Below the pieces are notes generated by a model. That model had not been told where the DNA came from, made no database searches, and saw nothing but the letters and a program-made list of their open reading frames with translations. This document shows positions 42,868-52,200 of a DNA stretch of 64,000 bases, one piece after another. The stretch is from CAZBEL01 sp964628055 (GTDB taxonomy: Bacteria > Fidelibacterota > Marinisomatia > Marinisomatales > TCS56): NCBI GenBank assembly GCA_964628055.1, contig CAZVNL010000001.1, positions 62,001-126,000 of the forward strand. The letters run 5' to 3'. Each line of letters opens with the position of its first letter. The first letter of the stretch is position 1. The position numbers and the translations under genes are program-made.

Positions 42868-43185
42868 TTAGTGTTCTCCCTCTTCTATATCGTAGATACC
42901 CTCATCAATGGCCACGTTGCGAAGGTCATTCAATTCATCACTCAGCCGCCGATTCTTCAACCGCAGAGAACGAATTTCGGCTTTTCCCGAAAAAATGGAA
43001 GTGAGGGCTAACCCAAACCCCACAAAGATACCCACCGCCAGAGAAAGAAGCATAACAAAAGCAACAGGTACATCGGAATATCGAACGAAAAATAAATCTA
43101 CCTCTACCAGGCTGGTATTGCGCAGCAGGAAAAACAACAGGATTAAAACAATGATTAGTGCCCCAAATATTTTTACGAGTCTCAT
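42868..43185 (-). CDS. lapA: LapA-domain membrane protein
   Basis: 105 residues with two membrane segments (about 5-22 and 40-62) and a cytoplasmic coiled coil (68-90). The opening MRLVKIFGALIIVLILLFFL, then LRNTSLVEVDLFF and PVAFVMLLSLAVGIFVGF, matches the LapA (PF06305) fold. In E. coli LapA and LapB are cotranscribed and act in lipopolysaccharide assembly; the pair is kept here. It starts one base after the stop of miaB, so the miaB-lapA-lapB-SPOR genes form one operon. Confidence 0.85.
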   Translation of the reverse strand: MRLVKIFGALIIVLILLFFLLRNTSLVEVDLFFVRYSDVPVAFVMLLSLAVGIFVGFGLALTSIFSGKAEIRSLRLKNRRLSDELNDLRNVAIDEGIYDIEEGEH

Positions 43186-43186
43186 A

Positions 43187-44506
43187 TCAATTACTTTCCT
43201 TTTTTACCAGTTTACCGTGTAAACTAACTCCTCTAGCTGCGGTTATCATGACGGGAACTAACTCCTTAATCTGAGCCGTACTCTTATCGAAAATCACCCA
43301 CTTATTACTGTCCGTCCGGCCGGCCCATTGGTCCCTGGAACGTTTACTTTCTTTTTCTACCAATACCCATTCCACTCTACCAACATACTCCCGGTTCCGT
43401 TCCAAAGTGTGCTTTTTCTGCCGGGTAATCACCTCCTCCAGGCGCGTTTGTTTTTCCTCTTCCGAAAGCTGTTCCAGGTACTCCGCAGCCTTCGTCCCTA
43501 CCCGAGGTGAATATTTAAAAGTAAACGCTGAATCAAAACGTATGGTCTCCATGACATCTAACGTATCCTGGAAATCACGCTCTGTTTCTCCCGGGAACCC
43601 CACAATAATATCCGTGCTGATACCGATTCCGGGTAGTTGCTTGCGAATTTTATGGGCTAATTGAAGGAAGTGCTCTTTGGTGTAAGAACGGTTCATGCGA
43701 CGTAAAATCCGATCAGAACCCGCTTGAAGGGGCAGGTGAATGGAGTTACAGATGTTCTCGTGGCTGGCCATCACTGTCAGAAGGGAATCGTCTACATCCT
43801 GTGGGTGAGGAGAGGTAAACCGGATTCGTTGAACACCCGGAAGCCGGGCCACAGCCGCTAACAAGTGAGGGAATCGGGCTCCTTCGTGGGAGTAGGAATT
43901 CACATTCTGGCCCAAGAGGGTGATTTCAACAAACCCCTGATCTACCGCCTGTTGAATTTCCTCTAAAATACTTTCCACACTGCGGCTGCGCTCGCGACCG
44001 CGGGTAAAAGGTACGATACAAAAAGTGCAAAACTTATCACAACCGCGCATGATGGAAACCCAGGCGTTGATCCCTTCTGCCCGACTGGGGAAAAGATCGT
44101 CGTAAACTTCAAAACGGGAAAGGGTAGTATCGACTTGACTGGTGAGATCCACCGTTTCCCGTCGTAATAACTGGGGTAACCGGCGGTAAGAATCGGGTCC
44201 CAAGATTATATCCACATAAGGTTTTGATTCTAAGATTGTGGACTTTAGGTGTTGCGCCATACATCCCAATACGCCAATAATCACCTGGGGCCGTTGCTTC
44301 TTCACCCGGTGGAACCGTCCCAAACGGGAATGTACCTTTTCTTCGGCATGTTCCCGGATGGCGCACGTATTCACGAAAATAGCATCGGCCTCCTCCAACT
44401 GTCTGGTGGGCTGATACCCCTCTCGCAACAACATCCCCGTGATAAGTTCCGAATCAGCCATGTTCATCTGGCAACCATATGTCTCCAGATAAAAAGTCTT
44501 ATTCAT
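43187..44506 (-). CDS. miaB: tRNA-2-methylthio-N6-dimethylallyladenosine synthase MiaB
   Basis: 439 residues. The MTTase N-terminal domain has Cys12, Cys48 and Cys82 for one 4Fe-4S cluster; the radical SAM cluster is the CxxxCxxC at 156-163 (RGCDKFCTFCIVPFTRG). A TRAM domain follows at about 370-435. The opening TFYLETYGCQMNMADSE is the MiaB rather than RimO form. It adds the methylthio group to i6A37 of tRNAs reading UNN codons. This is a full-length enzyme with all motifs. Confidence 0.95.
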   Translation of the reverse strand: MNKTFYLETYGCQMNMADSELITGMLLREGYQPTRQLEEADAIFVNTCAIREHAEEKVHSRLGRFHRVKKQRPQVIIGVLGCMAQHLKSTILESKPYVDIILGPDSYRRLPQLLRRETVDLTSQVDTTLSRFEVYDDLFPSRAEGINAWVSIMRGCDKFCTFCIVPFTRGRERSRSVESILEEIQQAVDQGFVEITLLGQNVNSYSHEGARFPHLLAAVARLPGVQRIRFTSPHPQDVDDSLLTVMASHENICNSIHLPLQAGSDRILRRMNRSYTKEHFLQLAHKIRKQLPGIGISTDIIVGFPGETERDFQDTLDVMETIRFDSAFTFKYSPRVGTKAAEYLEQLSEEEKQTRLEEVITRQKKHTLERNREYVGRVEWVLVEKESKRSRDQWAGRTDSNKWVIFDKSTAQIKELVPVMITAARGVSLHGKLVKKESN

Positions 44507-44556
44507 GGAATGAAATTACTCAGGAAAGAGGGTTGGTCTGGAGGAAAAACCGAAAG

Positions 44557-45483
44557 TTAGTCCAGATAACCGCTAAAGAAGAAATCAAGAGGATTCTGGG
44601 GGACCCCGAAGGAATGGACTTCATAGTGTAAATGGGGAGCGGTGGAGCGCCCGGTATTCCCCGTCCAACCGATAATATCTCCCCGTTTGACCTTCTGACC
44701 CTTTTTAACGTTAAAAGCCGACATGTGGGCATAGATCGTGGTGTATTGCAACCCGTGACTAATTTTCACGACGTTTCCGTAGCCTCCGCGATACCGCGCT
44801 ACGCGAACAATGCCATCAGCAGGAGCCCGGATGGGGGTCCCTTTATGAACGGTGATATCCTGCCCATAATGAAAACGCACTTTACCGTCCAAGGGGTCTT
44901 TACGATAACCAAAACCAGAATTCAAATACCCCCCCTCCACCGGCCGAATGGAAGGAATGGTCCCCACCATATTGATGTTCGTCCGCACTTTGTCATAAAT
45001 ATCCGTGTAACTGGCTAATTCCAACTTCACTTTTCGGGAGAGCTTATCGATATCCAACTCCAGTTCAGAAATACGGCTTTTTACATCCGGGGTCACTGTA
45101 CTCAGAGGTGGCGCATTGGCTACACGATACCCCCCAACGCCCAATTTCCGTACATCCTGGTCAATCTCCGGCAGGTCGGCATAGGTCCGCAACGCTTCGT
45201 CTTTTTCTTCCAGGGTTTCCAATTGGGAAGTCAACGATTCCAGTTGATTTTGTAAGTTTACCAGCGTAGTGGATAGTTCCCGGTAATTAGATTGCATATT
45301 TTTTAGTCGGTTCCGGTATAGGATGTCGGTGATATAATCGGCGCTGATAAACAGAAATGCAGAAAGAGCAATAACCGCTACCACCACAATGGAGAGTAAG
45401 GCGCTACGGCTGAACTGCCACTCTCTAATATCGTGTTCGCGCTCTGCTAAAAGAACATATTTATGCTGGTTTGGTCTTGACAT
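44557..45483 (-). CDS. M23 family peptidase (murein endopeptidase-like) with coiled coil
   Basis: 308 residues: a short cytoplasmic tail, one membrane segment (about 27-49), a coiled coil at 60-96 and 128-165, and a LytM/M23 domain at about 185-300. The zinc ligands are visible: HYGQD (His, Asp), then IYAHM and HLHYEV. It is thus an inner-membrane-anchored D,D-endopeptidase of the MepM/NlpD type that would cut peptide cross-links. The 50-base gap to miaB suggests it may be in the same transcript. Confidence 0.92.
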   Translation of the reverse strand: MSRPNQHKYVLLAEREHDIREWQFSRSALLSIVVVAVIALSAFLFISADYITDILYRNRLKNMQSNYRELSTTLVNLQNQLESLTSQLETLEEKDEALRTYADLPEIDQDVRKLGVGGYRVANAPPLSTVTPDVKSRISELELDIDKLSRKVKLELASYTDIYDKVRTNINMVGTIPSIRPVEGGYLNSGFGYRKDPLDGKVRFHYGQDITVHKGTPIRAPADGIVRVARYRGGYGNVVKISHGLQYTTIYAHMSAFNVKKGQKVKRGDIIGWTGNTGRSTAPHLHYEVHSFGVPQNPLDFFFSGYLD

Positions 45484-45537
45484 TGTGTGTGGTTTTTAGG
45501 GATACACCAATCCACGTTTCCGTCTAATTTTACATCA

Positions 45538-45735
45538 TTAAGTCTTAATAATACAAATTCTTTTCAGGGCCTGATCGAATTTCGCGTGGTTAACGTAATC
45601 TCCATTATAATAGTAAGTCAAATACGTCAAATCCGCTAATTCGTTTCCCTTTCTGTTAACCAGAAAAACGGTATTTTGAGGATTGGCTTCTATTCTATAA
45701 TCACTCCCCGACCACGAATTTGATAGCGACGAGCA
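45538..45735 (-). pseudogene. Coding remnant, C-terminal part of an unknown protein
   Basis: A minus-strand frame reading SGSDYRIEANPQNTVFLVNR, then KGNELADLTYLTYYYNGDYV and ending ALKRICIIKT. The strand-turn-Gly pattern (NTVFLVNRKGNE) is weakly like the end of a thioredoxin-fold protein. It has no start codon or ribosome site and overlaps the DUF4920 remnant in another frame. It is probably the tail of a deleted gene. Confidence 0.35.
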
Positions 45736-46106
45736 TCGCCAGGGGTGTATAGGAACGCGGTGGAATCAAACGGCATCCCTTTTTCTTCGAACTCGTGCTG
45801 GTGCAATTTAAAAAATTCTGCTTTACTGTATTCTAGCCTTTCTAGCTAGCCTTACACCCGGGCATGCTTACCGCGAATGGTAACCGGAAAAACAATCTCT
45901 CCATCTTCTACTTTCACGCGAATCTTTTGGCCCGAAGCCTCCCCCCTCAGTTCAATCCAACAGCCTATATTAGTACAGACGTCAACGATGGTTCCTTCAA
46001 TGAGCACCCGGTTGCCAACAAAGTTCTCCGGCGTGGTGACATTGGCTTCAATAGAAACGGTTTTTTCTAACGTGAGTGGTGCCCCGAATTGAAGTGGCTC
46101 TTGACT
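45690..46106 (-). pseudogene. Decayed DUF4920-domain gene
   Basis: One reading frame encodes the DUF4920 pattern: FGAPLTLEKTVSIEANVTTP, VLIEGTIVDVCTNIGCWIEL, RGKHARV, then TAA and TAG stops 6 bases apart, then the frame resumes YSKAEFFKLHQHEFEEKG and ends YQIRGRGVIIE. The domain is complete apart from the two stops, but the start is lost: an upstream TGA precedes it, and the nearest ATG is out of frame. The VC..GCW motif of this periplasmic domain is intact. Two point changes plus loss of the start point to recent inactivation. Sequencing errors are a less likely alternative, since three independent faults would be needed. Confidence 0.65.
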
Positions 46107-46187
46107 TCATAGGATCGTACCTAAAATAAAAAATAGCCCTCCTATTGTACGCCTGACTTGTGCTCCTACTGGTGTTATTGATGAAAG

Positions 46188-46212
46188 GAATCCCCGGTGA
46201 AATAGGGGATTC
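46188..46212. terminator. Possible terminator of the coiled-coil gene
   Basis: GAATCCCC at 46188-46195 and GGGGATTC at 46205-46212 form an eight-pair stem with a nine-base loop, 32 bases below the stop of the minus-strand gene at 46244. The following CTTTC is a weak T-run, so efficiency is uncertain. Confidence 0.4.
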
Positions 46213-46243
46213 ATTAGATTAAGGTATTCCCCCGGAGAAATAA

Positions 46244-46714
46244 CTACTTTTTCTTGGGGGATTCCTTGGTTGGTTCCTCCTGTTCATCGGTAGCGCTGGA
46301 CTCAGAGTTCGAGGAGTCTTCCGGCTCTTGTTCCTCTTCAAGGGCCTCCACCGTGGCGGCGATCTCGGCCTCTTTTAAATCATATGTCTCCTTGATCTCC
46401 TGTATTTTGGCCTCTTTATCGGCAATTTGCTCTTTCAGATTATCAATCTTTTCTATGGTGGCGTAATACTCTTTATGACCGGTGAAATTGGCCACGTTTT
46501 CTTCCTTGGTACTGCGGTAAACCATTTTCCCCAATGATTCAAAAAGCTTGCTTAAATCCCGTTGAAGCTGATGGACGTCAATCTTAATCCGGCTGATCTT
46601 CGTTAGCTCTTCAGTTTTGGCGACGGCTATCTTGCTGACCTCTTCAGCCTTTTCCACGGCCACATTGCTCCATTCGCGCATATTTCTTTTTAAGTCATCC
46701 CAAAGTTTTGACAT
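46244..46714 (-). CDS. Coiled-coil cytoplasmic protein
   Basis: 156 residues without signal or membrane segment. It starts SKLWDDLKRNMREWSNVAVE, then long helical stretches rich in Lys/Glu (KIAVAKTEELTKISRIKIDV, IEKIDNLKEQIADKEAKIQE), and ends with an acidic Ser/Glu/Pro tail. Proteins of this kind, with an AVEKAEEVSKIA motif, occur widely as 'hypothetical' genes in FCB bacteria. No function is assigned. It is bounded by the decayed DUF4920 gene and the aconitase gene, and looks monocistronic. Confidence 0.75.
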   Translation of the reverse strand: MSKLWDDLKRNMREWSNVAVEKAEEVSKIAVAKTEELTKISRIKIDVHQLQRDLSKLFESLGKMVYRSTKEENVANFTGHKEYYATIEKIDNLKEQIADKEAKIQEIKETYDLKEAEIAATVEALEEEQEPEDSSNSESSATDEQEEPTKESPKKK

Positions 46715-46888
46715 TGTTCATCCCTTTTTGTTGAATTTATTTAAGTTGAACCCAAAAAAATACCCAGCATTTTTAAAGAATAGGCACCTAAAATGGTTCC
46801 CCTAATTTAAGCAATTATACAGGCACAACTGAAAGGTTTCTCAAACCCACTTCCTCCGTAATCAGACAAATTCCCGTTTTAAGGTACC

Positions 46889-49153
46889 CTATGATGGAGC
46901 CTGCCTGGCTAACAGATTCAACGCTGACCCCGCTTGGAACCATTCTATCTGGGTCTGGTTGTACGAGTGTTCACAAGGAATGGTTTCCACGGTTCCATCG
47001 CCATGGGTAATTTGTAATGTTAAAGGGACCCCAGGACGAAACTCAGTCAAGTCGAGAAAATCAAAAGTATCATCTTCCTGGATTTGGTCATAATCGGCCT
47101 TATCCGCAAAAGTAAGGGCTAACATCCCCTGTTTTTTCAAGTTAGTTTCATGTATACGGGCAAAGGAGCGGACTAAGATGACGCGGACCCCCAAATAGCG
47201 CGGTTCCATGGCGGCATGTTCCCGGGAGGACCCTTCCCCGTAATTTTCATCCCCCACAACAATCGTCTGAATACCGGCCTCTTTGTACTGACGTTGGACT
47301 TTAGGAACAGCGTTGTAAGTCCCGGTCAGTTGGTTCTTCACCCAATTCGTTCGGTCGTTAAACGCATTCACAGCCCCGATGAGGAGGTTGTTTGAAATAT
47401 TATCCAAATGACCCCGATATCGCAGCCAGGGACCGGCCATGGAAATGTGGTCAGTAGTACATTTGCCCTTGGTTTTTATCAATAATTTCAGCCCTTTGAG
47501 GTTTTGCCCATCCCAGGGCGGAAAGGGTTCCAGGCGTTGCAACCGGTCTGATTCTGGAGCGATGATCACTTCCAAGGTATTTCCATCTTCCGTCGGGTGT
47601 AAATAACCTTCCCGGTCGCCTTGCAATCCCCCGGGAGGAAGTTCAATGCCCGTTGGGGTTGCCAAACGTATGTCTTCACCTTCTTCATTACGCAGCGAAT
47701 CGGTGAGGGGATTAAAGGTCATTTCTCCCGCAATGGCCATGGCTGTGACAATTTCCGGTGAGGCCACGAAGCTATGGGTGTTGGGATTCCCATCATTCCG
47801 TTTGGCAAAATTCCGGTTGAACGAGGTAATGATGGCGTTTTTCTCCTGTTTTTCTGCGCCTGCCCGAGCCCACTGTCCGATACAGGGTCCGCAAGCATTG
47901 GCCAAGATTACACCACCGATCTCCTGGAGACTCTCCAAATGACCGTCCCGCTCCACCGTCTGGCGAATTTGTTCCGAACCGGGCGTAACGGTGAACTGAG
48001 CCTTCACCTTCAGATGTTTTTCCACCGCCTGACGAGCAACGGAAGCTGCTCTGGTAATATCTTCATAGGAAGAATTGGTACACGATCCAATAAGTCCCAC
48101 CGATAACTTTTCGGGCCAATGATTATCTTTCACCACCTGGGCAAAGCGGGAAATCGGTGTTGCCCGATCGGGAGAAAAAGGACCGTTTATGTGGGGTTCT
48201 AAGGTATTTAAATCGATCTCGATAACCTGGTCAAAGTACTTTTCGGGAGTTTGGTAGACTTCGGCATCGGCTCGTAAGAGGTCGGCATGGGTATCAGCCA
48301 AGTCAGCCACAGCTTCCCGGCCAGTCGTCCGCAGGTAGGCCGCCATTTTCCGATCGTAAGCGAATAGAGAAGTCGTGGCCCCAATTTCAGCACCCATGTT
48401 ACAAATGGTCCCCTTGCCCGTGCAGGAGATCGACTCGGCCCCGGGCCCAAAATATTCCACGATGGCGCCGGTGCCACCCTTAACTGTCAGAATACCGGCA
48501 ACCTTGAGAATCACATCTTTCGCTGCTGTCCAGCCGTTCAGTTCCCCCGTTAAACGTACACCAATCAACTTTGGCCATAGCAACTCCCAGGGCATTCCGG
48601 CCATAACGTCCACCGCATCGGCGCCACCCACACCAATCGCCACCATCCCCAGACCACCGGCATTCACGGTATGGGAATCCGTGCCAATCATCATCCCCCC
48701 GGGGAAAGCGTAGTTCTCCAAGACCACCTGATGAATAATTCCAGCTCCCGGCCGCCAGAATCCAATGCCGTACTTCTGTGAAGCGGATTCTAAAAAAGTG
48801 TACACCTCGCCATTAATATCTAAAGCCCGGGAGAGGTCCGCCTCCGCTCCCCCCTGGGCCTGGATTAAATGGTCACAATGAACAGTTGTGGGAACGGCAA
48901 CGCGCGCCTGACCTGCTTGCATGAACTGGAGCAGTGCCATCTGAGCCGTCGCATCCTGCATGGCCACGCGATCAGGGTGAAACTCCACGTAAGACGCTCC
49001 TCGACGGTAAGGGGTCTCTGGGACACCATAATAAAGATGGGCGTAAAGGATCTTTTCTGCCAGAGTGAAAGGCTGTCCAACCACGTCTTGGGCCGCCTTT
49101 ATCCGGGAGTGTAAGCGCTCATAAACCGAGGTGATCACCTCTAAATCAAACAT
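46889..49153 (-). CDS. acn: Aconitate hydratase, mitochondrial (ACO2) type
   Basis: 754 residues. It converts citrate to isocitrate in the citric acid cycle with a 4Fe-4S cluster. The cluster ligands are Cys358 (GSCTNSSYED), Cys421 and Cys424 (ACGPCIGQW). Substrate motifs include GTDSHTVNAGGLGM and GEGSSREHAA. The length and GSCTNSSYEDITRAA match the mitochondrial-type aconitase used by Bacteroidota and relatives rather than AcnA (about 890) or AcnB (about 860). It stands alone and is divergent from the PorU-like gene, with 145 bases between. Confidence 0.95.
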   Translation of the reverse strand: MFDLEVITSVYERLHSRIKAAQDVVGQPFTLAEKILYAHLYYGVPETPYRRGASYVEFHPDRVAMQDATAQMALLQFMQAGQARVAVPTTVHCDHLIQAQGGAEADLSRALDINGEVYTFLESASQKYGIGFWRPGAGIIHQVVLENYAFPGGMMIGTDSHTVNAGGLGMVAIGVGGADAVDVMAGMPWELLWPKLIGVRLTGELNGWTAAKDVILKVAGILTVKGGTGAIVEYFGPGAESISCTGKGTICNMGAEIGATTSLFAYDRKMAAYLRTTGREAVADLADTHADLLRADAEVYQTPEKYFDQVIEIDLNTLEPHINGPFSPDRATPISRFAQVVKDNHWPEKLSVGLIGSCTNSSYEDITRAASVARQAVEKHLKVKAQFTVTPGSEQIRQTVERDGHLESLQEIGGVILANACGPCIGQWARAGAEKQEKNAIITSFNRNFAKRNDGNPNTHSFVASPEIVTAMAIAGEMTFNPLTDSLRNEEGEDIRLATPTGIELPPGGLQGDREGYLHPTEDGNTLEVIIAPESDRLQRLEPFPPWDGQNLKGLKLLIKTKGKCTTDHISMAGPWLRYRGHLDNISNNLLIGAVNAFNDRTNWVKNQLTGTYNAVPKVQRQYKEAGIQTIVVGDENYGEGSSREHAAMEPRYLGVRVILVRSFARIHETNLKKQGMLALTFADKADYDQIQEDDTFDFLDLTEFRPGVPLTLQITHGDGTVETIPCEHSYNQTQIEWFQAGSALNLLARQAPS

Positions 49154-49298
49154 GAAGATTCCTCTTTTATTTGTGTAAAGAAAATTGTTTCTGGGGAACA
49201 GTGTACTATTTTCTTCGTACGAACCGTTAACAAAAATTACATCGAAAGGTGATCATATATCAATTCTATACCGGCAGCAATCCTAAATTCCCCTTCCT

Positions 49299-52200
49299 AT
49301 GAAACCCTTATGCACCGTCATTAGCCTAGCACTACTTCTGGGGTCCCTCCTGGGAGGCGTGCAATTCCAGGTTATTCAGTCTACTCCGGAACGGCTGCAG
49401 CTCCAAATTCGGGTGGAAGCGTTTGTAGAGGATGATCTGAAACCGGTTCACTTTTTGATCGGTTTACCTACGGATGAATACCCCGATCTTCAGATAAACA
49501 CCTCAGAAAAACGCCTTCTGCCTGAAGGAATCCCCTCCAGACAAAGCCCAGGTGTCCACTGGCTCCAGAAACAACGCCTACGCGGGTTGAACGTGGCCAC
49601 CCTTGAAGTCGATCCCCACGCGGGAACCAATGCCTATTACCGCACCTTGAATATCATCCTTCGCTTTCCCCAAAGCCCTCCTGGTTTGCGGCCCGCCAAT
49701 AAACGCCAGACACGCTTCCTATCCCACCGCATCCTTAACTGGTCCGTGGCCCGATCCTGGTTTCAACCCCCAGTTCGCAAACGAAGTACCCTACAGCAAT
49801 TTCCTAGGGACACTTGGCTGAGAATACCAATCCAACGGGATGGCATCTACGCCCTCAGTGGCGAGCAACTTTTGAGTATCTTAAGCGACAATCCAAACAT
49901 TGACCTACGTTCGATTCACATGTATACCAGTTCTCAGTATGGGCGCGAACAGACACACATTCTTACCGGTAATACAATCAAGTATTTGCCAATCCCCGAA
50001 AACCTAATAGAGATACCGATCTGGACCGAAGGGGACAGTACCCTGAAGGCTGGCGATCGAATCTATTTCTATGGTCGGGGTGCTACCGGATTCAATACCC
50101 AGGGGACCAACGTTGTTTTTAAAAATAATATCTACTTTACCCATAACACTTACTGGCTCCTCGTCCCGGATGATGGCTCTCTAAGAGGCAAACGGGTTGC
50201 CGCCCGGAACGGTTCGGTGGGTAACCCCGTACTACTGAGTTATGGTGAAGCATATATTCACACCGAAAACGACCTGATCAATCCTTTTGAGGAGGGGAAT
50301 GCCTGGGTAGGCCCCGCCATCAGAACGGGGACGTCATTCACTTTCGAACAAACAATTACTGATCTTCTCCCAGGAAGTGAGGTAACTGCAAAATTAGGTT
50401 TACAGGGTGGTTCAACAAATATCGAGGACAAAAAGTACCCCCATCACCATATTAACGTTTACCTTGGCTCCACGCAAAACCCCGCCCTGGATACACTGGA
50501 TTGGTCCGGGTTACGGAAATTCACCAGTACGTTCACCATTGCGTCCAATGTGATTCAATCTGGCAGCAACCTTTTTCTCTTAGAGAATAATACCAGCGAC
50601 AACTACTCCCAACCCTATTTCGATTATTTGACACTCCAATACAAACGCCAATTAACCACCAGTCAACTGCCTTTCGAGTTCTGGGCTCCCTTACATTCTA
50701 ACGTAGTGAGATTTACTATTGCCGGTAGTAAACAACCGCAGGTTTGGATGGTCACTGATCCCGCCCAGGTAGCTACGATGTCCCTGGAAACAGTGAGTAC
50801 CGGTTTTGCTTTCACGGTTCAACTACCACCCGATACCTCAGCCCGCTTCATCGTATTTGACACTTCCCAGGTTAGTTTTGTCTCTGATGTCTCCCTCTAC
50901 GGCAGGTATAAATTCACCACCCTGCGGAACGATGAAGCTGGTGTGGAGCATCTCCTTATCGGTCCCGAGGAATTTCGCGCTGCCTCCCAACCCCTAGTTC
51001 AACATCGCGGTAGTTCCCGTTTTGTTAGTTTAGAAGACATTTATAACCAATTCACCGGCGGCAACGCCGATCCCGTTGCCATTCGCTGGTTCTTGCAATG
51101 GACTCAGGAATACTGGCGCCCTCCTCGCCCAGATTTCGTCCTGTTTATGGGAGATGCCGATTACGACTACCGAAATCTCACGGGAAACTCCCAAAACCGT
51201 GTGCCGACGATTGAAATCGGTGAATCCAATTCCCGTGCTACCGACGATCGACTGGTTGATATTAGCGGCACCATCCCGGAACTCGCCCTGGGACGGTTCC
51301 CGGCTCAATCGGTAGGCGAAGTAGAGGATTTTGTTGCCAAAATAATTGCCTACGAAACAAATCCACTCTACGGGCTTTGGCGCCAACGGGTTACCCTGGT
51401 CGCCGATGATGCCGCCCGTCCCGAACCTAAATACGGTTCCATTGCCACAGGGAAAAGCCACACTCGCAATTCCGAGACCATTGCCAGTCTGGTCTCACCC
51501 TTAGTGGAACTGCAAAAACTGTATATGATGGAATTTCCTGAAGTGAGTGACGCCTCAAGTTATGGCGTCATCAAACCAGACGCCACTCAGGCGTTGTTCG
51601 ATCTCTTGAAAGAAGGCACCGGAATTATTAATTACATCGGCCACGGTTCCGCGCACCAGTGGGCTCAGGAAAAACTCCTCTACCAGGACCGGGGAGATGT
51701 AAATGCTATTGATACGGGATTGAAATTACCTATCTGGATCGCCGGAACCTGTTCCTGGGGCCACTTTGATAATATCGGTAGCGAATCCTTTGCCGAAGAA
51801 TTAATCCGCCGTCCCATGAATGGTGCCGTGGGAATAATCACCACCAGCCGACCGATCACGGTAAGTGGGAATGCCTTTTTTGAAGAGGAATTCTTTCGGG
51901 CTCTATTCCCCAATGGCGATATAGCTACCGAGCCTGTTGGCATCATCCACCAATCCATTAAAGACGGTTCCGTGAGCGGCGAACTTTTTCACTACTTTGG
52001 GGATCCCGCAACCCCCCTGCCCATACCCTTCCAAAAAGTCAGCGTCACATCCCTTATCCCAGATACCCTCCTTACCCTGGATACGGCTCGTTTCGCTGGA
52101 AATCAAACCATGGATCCCAATAGCACGGGAAGCGGCATCATCACTTTGAAGGATGCCGAACGGAAAGTGACCCGATTTTACAACATTGCTTCCACAACCC

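Noticed and set aside
46889..49153. Long antisense frames opposite aconitase
   Set aside because: Typical shadow frames in a G+C-richer conserved gene; no start signals or motifs.
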